64,000 nt of DNA from Aplysia californica (lineage: Eukaryota > Mollusca > Gastropoda > Aplysiida > Aplysiidae). The notes beneath the pieces are model-generated. The model was given only the letters and a program-made list of their open reading frames with translations. It was not told where the DNA came from and made no database searches. The translations under genes were made by a program, and so were the position numbers. Within the stretch, counting starts at the first letter, position 1, and the number at the start of each line of letters is the position of its first letter. Below are positions 44,361 through 57,200 of the stretch, piece after piece. The stretch lies in contig NW_004797313.1 in assembly GCF_000002075.1 (NCBI RefSeq), positions 1,997,019 through 2,061,018 of the forward strand, read 5' to 3'.

Positions 44361-46036
44361 AACTGACACCAGCAAAGTCGGTTCCAGCCCTCATTGGCAA
44401 TTTCCTGAAGGACCGTTCCTTCCAGGTTCGTGTCGGATCCTCTCTTTAAGACCCCTACCAACAGGAGGAAGGTGTTCCCCAGGGGAGCATCCTTTCTCCT
44501 CTCTTATTCGAAATTAAAATAGATTCCATTGTGAAGACCCTCCAAAATAGCAGACAGCTCGTTATACTTGTACATTGACGACTTCCTGATATGCTGCCGT
44601 TCGAAAAATCCTCAACTAAGATCTATGGAAAGGCAGCTGTTGCTGCACAAACTTGAAAAATGGGCAAACAATAACGGTTTCAAGTTTTCCCTGTCAAAGA
44701 CGGTTGCAGTGCACTTCTGCTGATCAGGCAGACGAATACTGCAGCTGAATTTGAGGCTCTACAGGGAAAGGATTCCTGTCCAGGACCAGGCTCGTTTCCT
44801 CGGTGTTATATTCGACAAAAAACTAACATTCATACCACACATTAAAGACCTTTGTGTGAGGGGCCAGAAATGAAAATGTTATCACCTCCAGAGTGGGGCG
44901 GGTTCTCAAAACACCTCCACTTGTACATCTCCCTTGTTCGATCAAGGCTTGACTACGGCTGTCAAGTCTACGTATTGGCAAAATCACACATCCTAAAAAT
45001 GCTAGACCCAGTGCAAAACCAAGGACTCCGCCTTGCTCTGGGGGCTTTCCGCACTTCTCCAGTGGAGAGCCTCCAGGCCGAGGCAAACATACCATCACTC
45101 GCACTCAGATGCACACAACTCTCACTGCAATACGCAATATTAAACAAAGCTCAACACCAGAGAAACCAGCACATGACTGCATTTTCAAAACAAACCCAGA
45201 CACCATAAGCAAATTCCAAAACTACGAAAAACTCATCAAATCCATCGGCCTCAAAGTCCTTGAGGATCTCAAAAACATACACTTTTCCAAACAAGACATC
45301 CAACAATTTCTTTTCCCCGACTTCCCTCCGTGGCACCTCACCAAGGCAAAAGTAGACATATACAGCTGACCACACACAACAAAGCAAGCACAAACACCAA
45401 AATATTTAAAGCAGAATACAAAAAACTCATACAAAATAGCCTGATGCGGAGCTAATTTTCAGAGATGGCTCCGAATCGGACTCTGCTGAAGGCACCGCAG
45501 CCCTATCTTCAAACAGTAGGCCTACACACCAGAGGAGACTCCATCCCGAAGCCTCCTGGCCATGGCACTGGACTCCGTAGACAATTCTCCAAACAAATCT
45601 TTCCTTATCCTTTTTTACTTTTGTCTTGCATTACCTCACTAACAAACTACACACTCCTATATCCAAATATAGTTAGTTTGCAGCAGAAAATACACGCCTT
45701 GACTGAAACCGAGAAAAGTATCGTGTTCGCATGGCTACCTAGCCATATGGGCATCCAAGGAAACGAGCAGGTAGACCTCCTGGAAAAAAAAATCCTTGTC
45801 CCTTCTGTTGGGATCAACGACGAACACACTCCCACATACTATACTGACTTTAAGAATAAAGTAAAAAACTACACCTCCAGTCCGTGGTAGACCCATTGGA
45901 AAAATCAAGTTAACAATAAACTTTACAACATTACGCCCAAACAGGGACCACGAAATCCTTCGGGCCTCTCCAGAAGAGACGAAGTCATTTTTGCTTGATT
46001 ACACATCGGACACACGGCCCTAACACATAAATACCT

Positions 46037-47038
46037 TCCTTCCTTCCTCTGGCTGGCCTCCGTTAGGAGGGCGGCAGTCTGCCGCAGGCAGACAGGTTCA
46101 GGTAAGCGGCAACCTCTTGTGGCCTCGTCCAGAGTACATCCGGGCCCGGTCTCGCGTTGTTCTCCATAAGTGTGCCTCGATGTGCATCCCCCGCGGGCAC
46201 TCATACAGTGCGTGCTGCAGGTCGTCAGGACTTGTGCCACACGCCAGACAGGAATCATTGGGAGCGGAGCCTATTGCATGGAGATACGTCTGCAGGATGG
46301 GGCTCTTCGTGTTGCATCTTAGCTGCGATAACACTCTTCTCTGTCTGACGGTAAGGTCTTTCTCTTTGTCCCTCTCCGGTGGTGGCTTCACCTTTCCCCC
46401 GACGGAGTCCTGCACTCGCGCTTTCTCCCATGCGTGGGCAACGATGTAACGCGAGATGCACGAGCTTGCTGACGCGATATCGACTGGAGTGTTGGACTGG
46501 TCGAGGCGGCCTCCCTTGTTGGCCAGGCGTCAGCTCGGTCGTTCCCGTAGATGTCGCAATGTCCTGGTGTCCATTGTTTGTGAAGGTGTCAGTGGATTTC
46601 ACAGCATTGGCAGAGAGTGGTCCACATTTTCCCCTCTATCTCAGTACGAACTGCAGTCACTCCAGACATTAAGTGTTGAACTACTGACTGGGAGTCTGTG
46701 AAGATGTGGATTCTTTGAAAACGTGGTTGTTTTTCGAGCCATTGCAGTGCGCGGAGCAGGGCGGTAGTTTCAGCTCGGTAGCTGCTTCCGTATAGTCCCG
46801 CGGGCATGGATACGCATGTTTTCTCCCCAGAAGATTTGTCTAGACACTAGTATCCTCCTCCACATAACCTGTAGCCGTCGGTGGCATGGCCGTCAGTGAA
46901 GATATCGAGGTCGGATGTAGGCAATCGGCGCAGTCTCGAGATTTAGACAGGAACGGAGGCGACCGAGTTTTTGTCCAGAGGCTCAGCCGAACCGGCTGAT
47001 CTGAGTCTCCTGTTAATAAAGGCCGGCGACGTCGAAAT
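46037..47038 (-). mobile_element. Second LINE fragment (RNase H end) nested in the first
   Basis: Minus strand encodes an RNase H region (DLDIFTDGHATDGYRL, SSYRAETTALLRALQW, HIFTDSQSVVQHL, WTPGHCDIYGNDRAD) then a C-terminal SCLACGTSPDDLQHALYECP Cys-His motif. The 1,002-bp insert is flanked by CACATAAATACCT at 46024-46036 and 47039-47051. The 13-bp duplication and 5' truncation indicate target-primed insertion. Confidence 0.9.
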
Positions 47039-47131
47039 CACATAAATACCTCCTTCGTATGCGTCACAGACTTTACCATTAGACACATTTTTAACCAAAG
47101 GTCTAGACTTCGGAGAGGCCCGAAGGAAATA

Positions 47132-47972
47132 CATTGGAACTCGGATTCAACGAGAATTCAGATTCAACGAGATGAGATAGATTCCCCGTTTTTTTACTTC
47201 TTTAAAATCAATTTTTTAAAAATAGCCCGGATTCAACGAGCACTTAAATCAGCGAGCTCGGATTCAACGAGGTCACTTCCAGGGTGAACAGCCTTCGCAG
47301 ACGCGGCTTCGTTCATTTTTCTCCCAGAACTAACTTTATCTATTCCCGGAAACCATCCATTGCACCTGCATCGAGAACCATTATTACTATTAATACTATT
47401 ATTCACTTAGCCAATTTCATGCGACCAATCAGCGGCCTTTTTTCATACAAACACATGAGCTGTTGGCACACGCACGTGTCTACTCTGGCGTGTGTCGGAG
47501 TCGTATGGGCGGCCTGCACCCGAGTTGCTGTTTGTGCGTTTTGGGGAGGGGGGGGACACTAGCGGTCCGGGCGTTGAACGTCGCAGATACACACTCGTCA
47601 GTCTTTTTCCTCCCCTCGGCAACTGATCATTATTACAATGATAATCTATTCTAGTCTTGATGTAGATCTACGTTATGAATAGCACGCTGGTCTATGAAAT
47701 CAAAAGTTTTTGTATGCTAAGCTCTACACAGCAACACAACTTTTTGATAAACAATGGAGATGAAACAGGTGAGTGCATTTGAACGAATCTCTTTTTTTAC
47801 TCAGCTCATAATATGCAGGCATTTCAGCCACTGCTTGCGACTTCTCTTTATACATTACTTGCTCAATGCCTGTAACTATGTACACAAAACCTCGTGTTTG
47901 CTATAACGAACACTCGGATTCAACAAGATTTTAGGTCAGACCTGGTGACCTCGTTTAATCCGAGTTCCACTG
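47132..47972. mobile_element. pogo/Tigger-like TA element nested in the LINE
   Basis: Left end CATTGGAACTCGGATTCAAC, right end (reverse complement) CAGTGGAACTCGGATTAAAC, TA on both sides (47130-47131, 47973-47974). GATTCAACGAG repeats inside the left end. 841 bp without transposase. The LINE reading resumes exactly after it. Confidence 0.85.
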
Positions 47973-48087
47973 TATTTTAGATACCAAATATTGCGCAAGA
48001 TCTGTTTTCCATCGTTGCTCTCAACAGAATTCTGGATTTTATGAAGGCCATTGGCCTTTATGGGAAGTTGTAAATGAAATAAAATAG

Positions 48088-50054
48088 TTTAAAACTTTTA
48101 TATTATTTTTAAAAGTGATTTTAAATTAAAAATGTATTTACACCAAATTTCAATATTTTAGCATTTTAGTGAACTTGTAGACCCAACCCGGACTGAAATG
48201 TGCTGTTGCGAACAGAACCAACTTTTTTCCGCGCGCTCATGACCTTATGCAGTTGCGAGCGCCGTAAAACTCTTACTAGTCGGTTCAGGGCTCATTAACC
48301 CAGTGACCCCGAGCTGGGGAGCTCCTGCGGGCTGCTGAGTCACGCTAACTAAAAGTAACAGAATCGGGCGAAGAGTGACACCGTGTAGTAAGCATAATCA
48401 CGCTAACAAAACACTGTTTTCGTATCCAACCAGTAAAAATACATGAACATATACAATGTGGAATTTGTTGTTTATCCCAAATTAGAGTTCTAATGTACAC
48501 TGATGATATGAGCACATTTGTGTCCACTTCCTATATTAAACTGTAGCGTAAGTAGAAGCACTGCTTTGGTACAACCACAACATGAAAACTAGGCCACAGA
48601 CAGCTTTGGACAGCCTTGTACGTATGTAGTTTAAGTTTGGATTCTGCGATAAACGTCAGTGCCGCTCCTCACTGGCGCGTCCTCAATGACAGCTTTATAA
48701 TCTATGTGGGACACAACGGTTTTCATTTTGGGATTCTTTTAATTTCACAGCCTTGAGCAGTGTGCTTACTTGAGTGTGAGTGAATGGCTTTCTCTATGTG
48801 GTCACCCTATGGCTTTGTTTAAATCTCTCTTGAATGAACTTTTAAATTCATCCCGTTCGTACAAATAAATATATCGTGCCTTGCCGACTGGCATGGGCGA
48901 TCATGAACCTCCACTTCATTCTGTCTTGCGTTGCAGTGATGGTGTGTGTCGTTCTTCCTGTTCTCAGCCATGTTGTCAACCTGTCCAGTGTCTTTTCCCT
49001 CTGTACATGATAAAAGGCCTCGTGTAACAGCGTTCTCTCTACTCTGTAGGGTCAAGCAGGCACTTTCGAAAACTTAAGCGGCTGTTAAAAGTACGGCTTC
49101 AATAGGCTTTCTCTATGTGGTCCCCTATTAAGTAGGTTTCCCCTCATTATTAAAAGGTGTACAAATTGCAAATACATCTAAATTGTCTCCAATGGAAAGG
49201 GAGGGGGGGGGGTAAATTTTCAGGAGGACTTTCCTTAAGTTCCCCTTCTCTCAAACGACATTTCAATTTCAGCATTGAGAGAGTGGGGTTGACCCTCTCA
49301 GATTTGGAATATAACTATTTATTAGTCTCAATTTGGCGACGACCGTTCTACAATGGCACTTGTGTATTTAACTTGTTAAAGAGGGGAAATAGACACCTAG
49401 TTCCATGAAGACTTGGGAATTTAACTGTTTATCTATCTGCTTGAGGCAGATTTCGGGGATGACACACATGACTCATGACATGTTTTCCTGCCTGCGATGC
49501 TCTTAGAAAGTAAAATTCTATGACCTCACACATAAACCTGTAAACCCATACAATCAAATCTATAAAAGTGTCTCATATTGTTACTGCTGGACACTATCCT
49601 GTTCTCCATTGACAACTCAGTTTCAATGAAACTTTGAATGGACTTTTTATTGAATTTTCAGAAATGAAGGTGGTCAGTTTCACTCATGACAATATGTTTC
49701 TAAAAATGAGGAGCCAGCCATATCTAAAAGTACAGAAAATTGCAGTGGGAAGTTGGTGCCACTAATAATTTCATCCCACTGTATCATTATATGGCCCAAG
49801 ATGCCGAAGACTCGCTCTCCTGTGCTGTTGTGGTAAGTTTAATACAAGTCTAAAACCTTGATTTACTGCTGTAAAAAATCAAAATTAAATCAGTTCCACC
49901 AATAAAAGTTCACCCTCCTTTTGTCCACAGGTGTAGCCTACTTGATTTGTATTCATTTTGTTATAAAGTGGCAATCATTTATACAAACTACAACTTCAAA
50001 CTGTACTGTATTATAAATTAAACAAAATCAAAACAATATTGAGGTGCATTTCAC
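48088..50054. other. Intergenic, mostly unassigned
   Basis: Holds the SINE core copy at 48228-48275. A short duplicated phrase, GGCTTTCTCTATGTGGTC, occurs at about 48787 and 49105. No coding exon seen. Confidence 0.5.
48228..48275 (-). repeat. SINE core copy
   Basis: Contains GACCTTATGCAGTTGCGAGC then GCCGTAAAAC, near identical to the copy at 23770. Confidence 0.6.
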
Positions 50055-51643
50055 TTTATTCCGTTCCAGAATAATACCTCACAAAATTTCATTTCCCGAA
50101 TGACAGTAGCCAAATTCATTCAGTCCTCACATATACATAAAAACATGCATTTTCAACAGAATTTAGAACAGATGACAAAATAAATATAAACTTATATCAT
50201 TTACTTTTTTCTACATCAACGTCAAGGGTACTGATCACAAAGAGCTTTATACCCAAAATATTACGGACGACAGAAAAAAATAATGTCAAAAGATTAGGGC
50301 TCTTTTCTTTAATTAATTATCAAATTTAGGATCCATTTTGCAATTTCTTGTGCTTTTACAACAAAGTGTCATCTCCACAAGACGTAAACGCCTTCTATTC
50401 TTTGACCAGATATCCAAAAATTATTGTTGGAATATCAGTCTGCCATTCAGGAGACCTAGTACCATTAAATGGGAAGGGTTGACAATCTATATCTTCCTCT
50501 ACCATACCCAAAATGATGTGGATGAGAAAATAATGGAAAGACAAAAAGATTACTGACTATCAATTGTGAAGAAAAGAACAAATACAGTGAACAAAGAAGC
50601 TCACCACTTAGAAATTTTGATTGACATTCACAACAAAATACACAAGTACTATGATAATTAGTAAATGACACATCCATCCCTAAAAAGAAAAAAGATAAAA
50701 CCATACATCAGGACAACTGGTACGAGCAAATCCTTTTGCCTCGGTAAACTTGGCAGCTGTTCACTCACTTTTCTGGCTCTGTTGGAAATTTTAAAAAGAC
50801 ATTAGGTCCTGGTGACTGGGATTATGAATGAGGAAAGAAAAAAATATGACTGGAACAATGCAAACATATATCAGATATATTTCTATCGCACACTGTTAGC
50901 ACCAAGCAAATAAGCCTCTACAACTTTTCAGAATTGAGCCTGCATTTAAACATCATCATATAGCTGACACAACAAATAAGCAACACAACAGTACAGTATC
51001 TGTCAATAACAATAACATTTCTGCAGCGCAATTTATCTAAGTAATCTGTTTGTGAAAGACTTTTAGGACAAATTTCAACACTTTGTAGTCAAAAGATTTT
51101 CAAATCCAAAGGCTCCACAAACAGCTCACGGAACATTAACATATGCAGCGGGATTGTACAGATCTGAGCAAAAAAACCCCCAAAAAACAACAGAACAAAC
51201 AAAACCAAAAAAAATCAAGTATAAGCCTCTAGCACAATATCAATTGCACTTTATGCCTTACATTCTTACTGAAATGTAGGTGCCAGTGACACAAATTCTT
51301 AAAAGCAAGCACTATTCCTATTTGAATGACAGGTAGCCTCCTATATACACACTTCAACAAGAGTCAGAGTCAAATCACTACTAATCATTAACTCTTTATC
51401 GCTACAGGAGAGTTTTCCCACTATGCCGGGACCCTCTTTCAGTACGAAACCTGAGAGTGACTTATGCGCCACTAAATTGGTCATTAAATAAAAAGAAATG
51501 AATCTATTTTGATAGTTCTCCGCCTGACAAAAGAACTCCCGCTAAAATAGACCCGATTTATAAAGCGTTGAAGTCTTCGTAAATGGATGTGCCAAAACCA
51601 CTGCCAGCAGCTCACCGGAATAATGCTTCTGACTGCCAGTTAA

Positions 51644-52681
51644 CTCATTCGCTACGCCGAGCCGTGGGGGGCGGCGCGGCTCAAGTGCCGTCAGTACGTT
51701 AAGCCGCCCCCGGCGGCTCGAGAAACGACATTCAATTTTAGCTTGGTTTCTATTCCAATCCACTTATCCATGTTAAAATAAAGGTCATAATATAATGTTG
51801 ACTTCCGGGTCAAGCGTTTCCACCGAAAATCGGAAGTTTTGATTCAGTTTTGAAACTTGATTTCGTAGTTTATTCGACTTTGTTTTATCGCGAAGCCCAA
51901 CTTATAGCCCAGACACCAGTCTTAGTACTTTTACACAACAAAATATATAATTATTTTGCTCACTAAAGAAGTGTAGGACTCTTCTTTATAATATTGATAC
52001 TATTGGACGCAAATTGCCGGTGCACTGTAATTGAGAAATCAATATTTTTGAGTGCTAGATCTAGGCCTAGATCTAAATAGTCAAAATATTTTTTTCTCCC
52101 CAAAATCACTACTTTTGGGTGAAATTAATCAAAAAGTACCACTCAAGACATGTATAGGTTTATTCCAAGTGCAATTCTGAATAATTCCATAAGTTACGCA
52201 TATTTTTTTCTGTTTGTGATCCTTTTTTCAAAATTATTCTAAAAATTATTATTATTTCAATATCGGATGTTATGATCCAAATGTACAAATATTATGGAAT
52301 GTATGAAAATATCTGCACATTTTTCAATATTTTCCTGTTCTATATACAGTTATGGTTATTTTGAGGTATCATTTGACTAGGTGCAAACAGGTTTTTTTAG
52401 TTTCACCTGAGATTATAAATTTTTTATTTTCCAATTTTATCCGCATCCAATCACAATTGTGTTGCATAATCGCCTCTTACAGGAACCAAAGTTGAAAAAT
52501 ACGCAAATAAATAATGCAGGTGTATTCTACAAACCATACTGAAAATGTTGGTATATAATATGTTGATATTTATTTGAATTTATGGCCCCAAAGACCTGTG
52601 AACTGCGCACTAGTCATCATCTCATTTCACCCTCCCGAAAAGAATTCGTCCACAAGCCGAAAATAATACGTAGCGAATGAG
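51644..52681. mobile_element. TTAA-flanked element 1 (CTCATTCGCTACG ends)
   Basis: TTAA at 51640-51643 and 52682-52685. Ends CTCATTCGCTACG and CGTAGCGAATGAG are perfect inverted repeats. 1,038 bp, no transposase. TTAA duplication suggests mobilisation by a piggyBac-type enzyme, but the termini are not diagnostic. Confidence 0.85.
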
Positions 52682-52863
52682 TTAATTAACGATTCAAAAT
52701 AACATTTTTAAAAGATTGACTGACATTATAAAGCTGTGCAAGGTGGGGGTTTTCCCCCCCAGGAGTGGCTGAACTGTTAAAAAAACCCAACACTTTTCAA
52801 AACTTGTGGTGTCACTAAATGTGAAACAGAGACCTTATAAAGCTTGGACATTTGTAGCATTAA

Positions 52864-53778
52864 CTCACTTCAGACGGGTCACACAACAGTTGCGTGACCC
52901 CCGCCGCGACGCTCGCGACGGGTCTCACAAGCCCTGCGTGACCAACTTTGGAATTTTTTTTCGCTCTACTAATCACGCACGGATCGCGAGACCCGCCTCG
53001 TACCCTTGTTTGGCCAAGCCTGAGCTACTTAGACTTCATTTCGTATCTCTGGGGCCGGTAGTTTTTAAGTTATTGAAGGTGAAGGTCAGTGACCCCAACT
53101 GGGGTTGAACAGACCGGAACTCGCGCTTTGTTTTTTTCTATACAGCTCATAGTAATCCGACAGTCGCGTCGTAGTAACGGTCGAAGAAGTCGCATGAACA
53201 AGAATCACATAATTTCGCCGTTTTCTATACTTCTGTGCGTTTTACTAGTTCTAGTGTCTCAGAATATGATGAGTTTAATAGTTAGGATCCTGGATATGTA
53301 CCCGAACACGGCCCGAGTCGTAGTTCTAGGGCTAGATCTAGCACTAGTACCGGTGTTGTTTTTCGCGCAACGAAATCACAACGTCGTGCCGTACATCTGT
53401 CTCATGTAATTCAGTGTATGGGTCTGAATCAATGCACAGACCAGCTTTTATATTTTCACCAAACACTCGCACATGTATACAAATCAAACCAGAACACTTT
53501 GAACTTTTATTTTTGTTGTTGCAGTGAATTTCATTCAACTTGTCACGTCTCTGGAAATTTTTCGGAAAATCAAATTCATGCCAATTTTTTAAAAATCATA
53601 CAAATTTAAGTATTTGACTTTAGTTTTTTGTATTAAATTAAGCTTGAATGTTACTTTACTGTGTCAAAAAACGATTACAATAGGGTAATTCTGAGAGTTG
53701 TGGTGATTTATTGAAATACCCCCAAAAACGCCAGTCTTCAACGCTTGTGACTGGTGAAAGGGCCCAGTCGCAAGTGAG
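52864..53778. mobile_element. TTAA-flanked element 2 (CTCACTT ends)
   Basis: TTAA at 52860-52863 and 53779-53782. Ends CTCACTTCAGAC and (reverse complement) CTCACTTGCGAC. 915 bp, non-coding; a relative of element 1 by its CTCA-start and TTAA target. Contains TTTATT at 53707, a possible antisense poly(A) signal. Confidence 0.8.
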
Positions 53779-54123
53779 TTAACACTAACAGAAATACTGT
53801 GTCATCTCTCACAAATGTCAAACAATTCACAGGGACGATTATCAAAAACACTATACTATCAAGCCTGAAAATAATAATAGCAAACACATAAGTCAGTCCA
53901 TGGGTCATTACGAAAACCCTTTAAATTTCATAGTCTCACAACACCATGACTTGACTTATATTGAGACGAAAAGAAAAAAACTTCCAAGGATTTAATTTTC
54001 ACAAAGTTAAAAACACAACAAGAAAACACAAACACAAAAAAATCCCCTTAAAATATTCACACCTGTTTCATTCGCAAAATATATTAACTAAAGACTAAAG
54101 CATTCTAAATCTTTTGAACTTTT

Positions 54124-54255
54124 TTACTTGAAATTACCTTCATCATCATCGTCATCATCATCATCAGATTCGTCGTCAGAGTCATCTTCATCATCATCAT
54201 CATCGTCTTCTGAATCAAAGGTTTGGTCAGGAATGTCATAGATCCTGACCACAGG
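54124..54255 (-). CDS. EIF3D: eIF3d last exon, acidic tail and stop
   Basis: 43 codons plus [20 protein letters not shown], then a run of Asp/Glu broken by two Ser-Asp-Asp steps, ending EGNFK. Human eIF3d also ends in a poly-acidic tract whose serines are CK2 targets; the serines here also sit just before acidic residues. Confidence 0.95.
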   Translation of the reverse strand, partial: PVVRIYDIPDQTFDSEDDDDDDEDDSDDESDDDDDDDDEGNFK

Positions 54256-57200
54256 CTGAAGAGAGAAAAAAATAAGCTCCACTGGTCACAACAACCATCC
54301 ATTCATACAAAACTTTGAAAACTGTCCATTGTGTGCCCTTTTCATGCTATAATCCACATCGTTAAAGCAAGCAATAAATGTTCAATTTGTAAATTTTTCA
54401 AGGCACAGTTGGCTACAGCAATGTATCTGATAAAATTGAACAATAACATTTTTTCCCCTAATGTGACACAATTTTCATTTGTCTCTGGGTTCATTGTACT
54501 CAATAGTGGTGCCGACATGACACTGGTATAGTGCCAGTTTTACATGGCAAAAACAACAAGGATGAAGCACATAATTAATTATAACTGAGGAAACCCATGT
54601 AGCAGTATCAATAGTGATATTTCCTCTTTCCCTGTATGAGAACACATCCTCAGCGTATTACCTTCCAGTATGGTATGTCAGTCCTATGATATAGTATAAG
54701 AACTGATAGCTGATATTTTGGAACTATAGAAGTACAGTCGAACCTGTGTAAGACGGCCACCCATTGTCAAGGAGAAAAGTGGCCATACAAGACAGGTTGC
54801 CACCATAGGCAGGACTGATCAAGATGAAGAAAACAAACCATTCCTTTCTGAGGTTTGTTGTTGTCGTTATTGTTATTGTTTTCGCTGGGGGGGTTTTTCC
54901 GGGTTTTTTTTCTTTTGTTGCTGCTTTTGAGCAAGGGTGACAACAAAACAAAATAATTCAGACAATGATGACCAAGTGGTATGGTAAAACAAACACATGG
55001 GTCGCCACCACTGGGAGAACGAGCGACGTTTCTGTCACAAGATCATGTTGACGTCTACTGTTACTTTGTTACAGACTGTGTAAACAGTGACCACTCATCT
55101 GACTTACGATTTGTGTATGAGTTCTGGGCCGGGCTTGTGGGTTATGAGGGATCACACGCTTACCTCACCAGCAACTGAAAATTTGTTACCTATTGGTCAA
55201 CAGTGGGAGAGGTCTACGCAACATGGTCAGTTGGAAGGATTGTATTATGACGGCTCTTCCACAAAGCCGGGGGCCAATGCACAATTTATGACAAAACGGA
55301 ATGGAGTCCCTAAGGTGGCAGTCTCAGACAGGTGTTCTTGCTTAGTGTGATAGGGGTTGTGTGTTAAAATATGGTGGCCGCAGCCGCGTTGGACAGGTGC
55401 CCGTTTTACACAGTTAAATTATATAGAAAAAACACAAGGGGGGAAATTGAAAATTGTACAGGTGGCCGTCTTATAGAGGTGACCGTCAGGGCAGGTTCGA
55501 CTGTAGTTAATTCCTGAAATCTAAATGCGGCTTAAATCTAGCTATCATATTACTCTAATGTACGAAGAGGGTGTGATGTAAACAGAATGGGACTCTGAGA
55601 ACATGCTATATTCAGAGCAAAATGAAACATAAACATAACAGTAAATAAAAACAGTCGCACTGTGAACAAGCTATTTGTTGATCCATCCTTTCCTTAAATT
55701 CGGAAATTTACTTTAATGCAGCGACACCCAAGTGTATATTACTGATCATGTGTACCTTGTTTGGATCCTTCATGATGAGATATTTGCCTTCCTTGAGCTT
55801 CATACATGTGTCCACGATACAGCGCAGGATTCCCCAGGCATTGTCCATATTCAGGTTGATCTGGTTGGCAAACTCCACTGGTTTGAACTGCTGAGTGCCA
55901 AGAATCAAATGCTTGGCCGTGTCCTTCACGTGTTGACGTGACACATACCTGGACGGTGGAAAAACACAGAAATATGCTCACACCTCTGCTTTGAATAAAG
56001 CATATAACAGTATTTCCTGTAGTCAGTCATAACATGTAAGTACCACTCATTTAATAGATGGAAGAATGTTGTTCCTGTTTAGCATTACGTTTGAAACTGA
56101 AGTTTTTCTTTTAAACTAAACTTTTATGTAAAATAAGAAAATTACATCATTCCTTTATTTCATAAATGAAAAATTGGGAAAATAAGCAAATTGTAGTCAT
56201 GGAAAAGCACAAAACTTTTCAGTTCAGTTTTAGTAGAGGTTTTACAGCGCTCGCAACCACATAAGGTCATATGAGCGCCAGAAGATTAGAGGTGTTACAT
56301 GAGAGTAACAAACATAAAAAAGTGCTTCCACCAGCTGAAGCTGAAAAGTAAGGACAATTTTGCCGCGGGTCTGGGAGCTGCAGCAGGGTCCAGAGACAGA
56401 GGCCCGGAGCTAAAAAAATTCAAATTTAGTGCTTTTAGGGGGTTAAAATGGCATTTTTGGGAGCCTGTTTGAAGAGATTGCCTACAACCCATAACATTTA
56501 TTTGTTCGCCAACATTCTGTCTCGTTCGATTTCTTCACCTACATATCTTTCCATTGCTGGCAATGTTTAAAAGCAGGTTCCCTTTCCATTGCTACTATAA
56601 TTCAATTAATTTGTCATCGCACCACTGATTAAAGGCAAACCTGGGAATAATGAATAGATATGTACCTTCACAGAACAGTTACCCAGCATATACCCTAATT
56701 TTTCACAATTTTCACTTCTGAATGTTGCATGTCACAAACTTGGAACACCACTTCAAATTATTCTTGATTTTAGTAGTTTTAGCATAAATTTCTTTCATCT
56801 TGGCCCTTATCGCGTTACCGTGCCGTACAATCTTCGCATTGATAATTTCTCTAGATCTAGACAATATATTTGCAAGCAAGTTTCTTTCTCACAGTAATTT
56901 TCTGTCTAAGATCATAAGTCAATTTACTTGATCAACACGCATATTTTCCAGCCGCGGCAAGTCCGAAGATAGACAGATGGAATGAGTGAATGATAGAAAG
57001 GAGGAAATTGGGACAAAAAGTCGCCAGATTTTGATCAATCTGCAGGTAAAAATGTACTGCCTACCAAGCCGCAATGAACGCACGAAACATAGGGGAATAA
57101 CGGCCGATTGCAGGAAAAGCGCAATCTAGCAGGTTTCTATAACATTAACTTATGGCCGAGAGAATTACCGTAAATATCCATAACTTTTCAAAACGGCACG

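Larger units (their letters stand above)
44360..48087 (+). mobile_element. 5'-truncated LINE with RT and RNase H, carrying two insertions
   Basis: Reverse transcriptase motifs EEGVPQGSILSPLLF (about 44462-44510) and LYIDDFLICC (about 44562), then FLGVIFDKKLTFIPHIK. An RNase H segment VFAWLPSHMGIQGNEQVD lies near 45725-45780. A tail GHTALTHKYL runs to the first insertion (46037-47038), continues at 47052 with VTDFTIRHIF, is broken again at 47132-47972, and resumes (ARRKY|FRYQIL...) to end ILDFMKAIGLYGKL-stop at 48071. Layout fits the I-group (I/Nimb/Ingi-like). Several frame breaks make it a dead copy. Confidence 0.9.

Noticed and set aside
44852-45890. Several open frames of 70-140 codons
   Set aside because: Pieces of the decayed LINE in different frames, not host genes.
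46117-46702. Plus-strand open frames of 63-110 codons
   Set aside because: Antisense to the RNase H region of the nested minus-strand LINE.
49157-49408. 83-codon open frame
   Set aside because: No homology recognised, no splice or promoter context, and not supported by composition.
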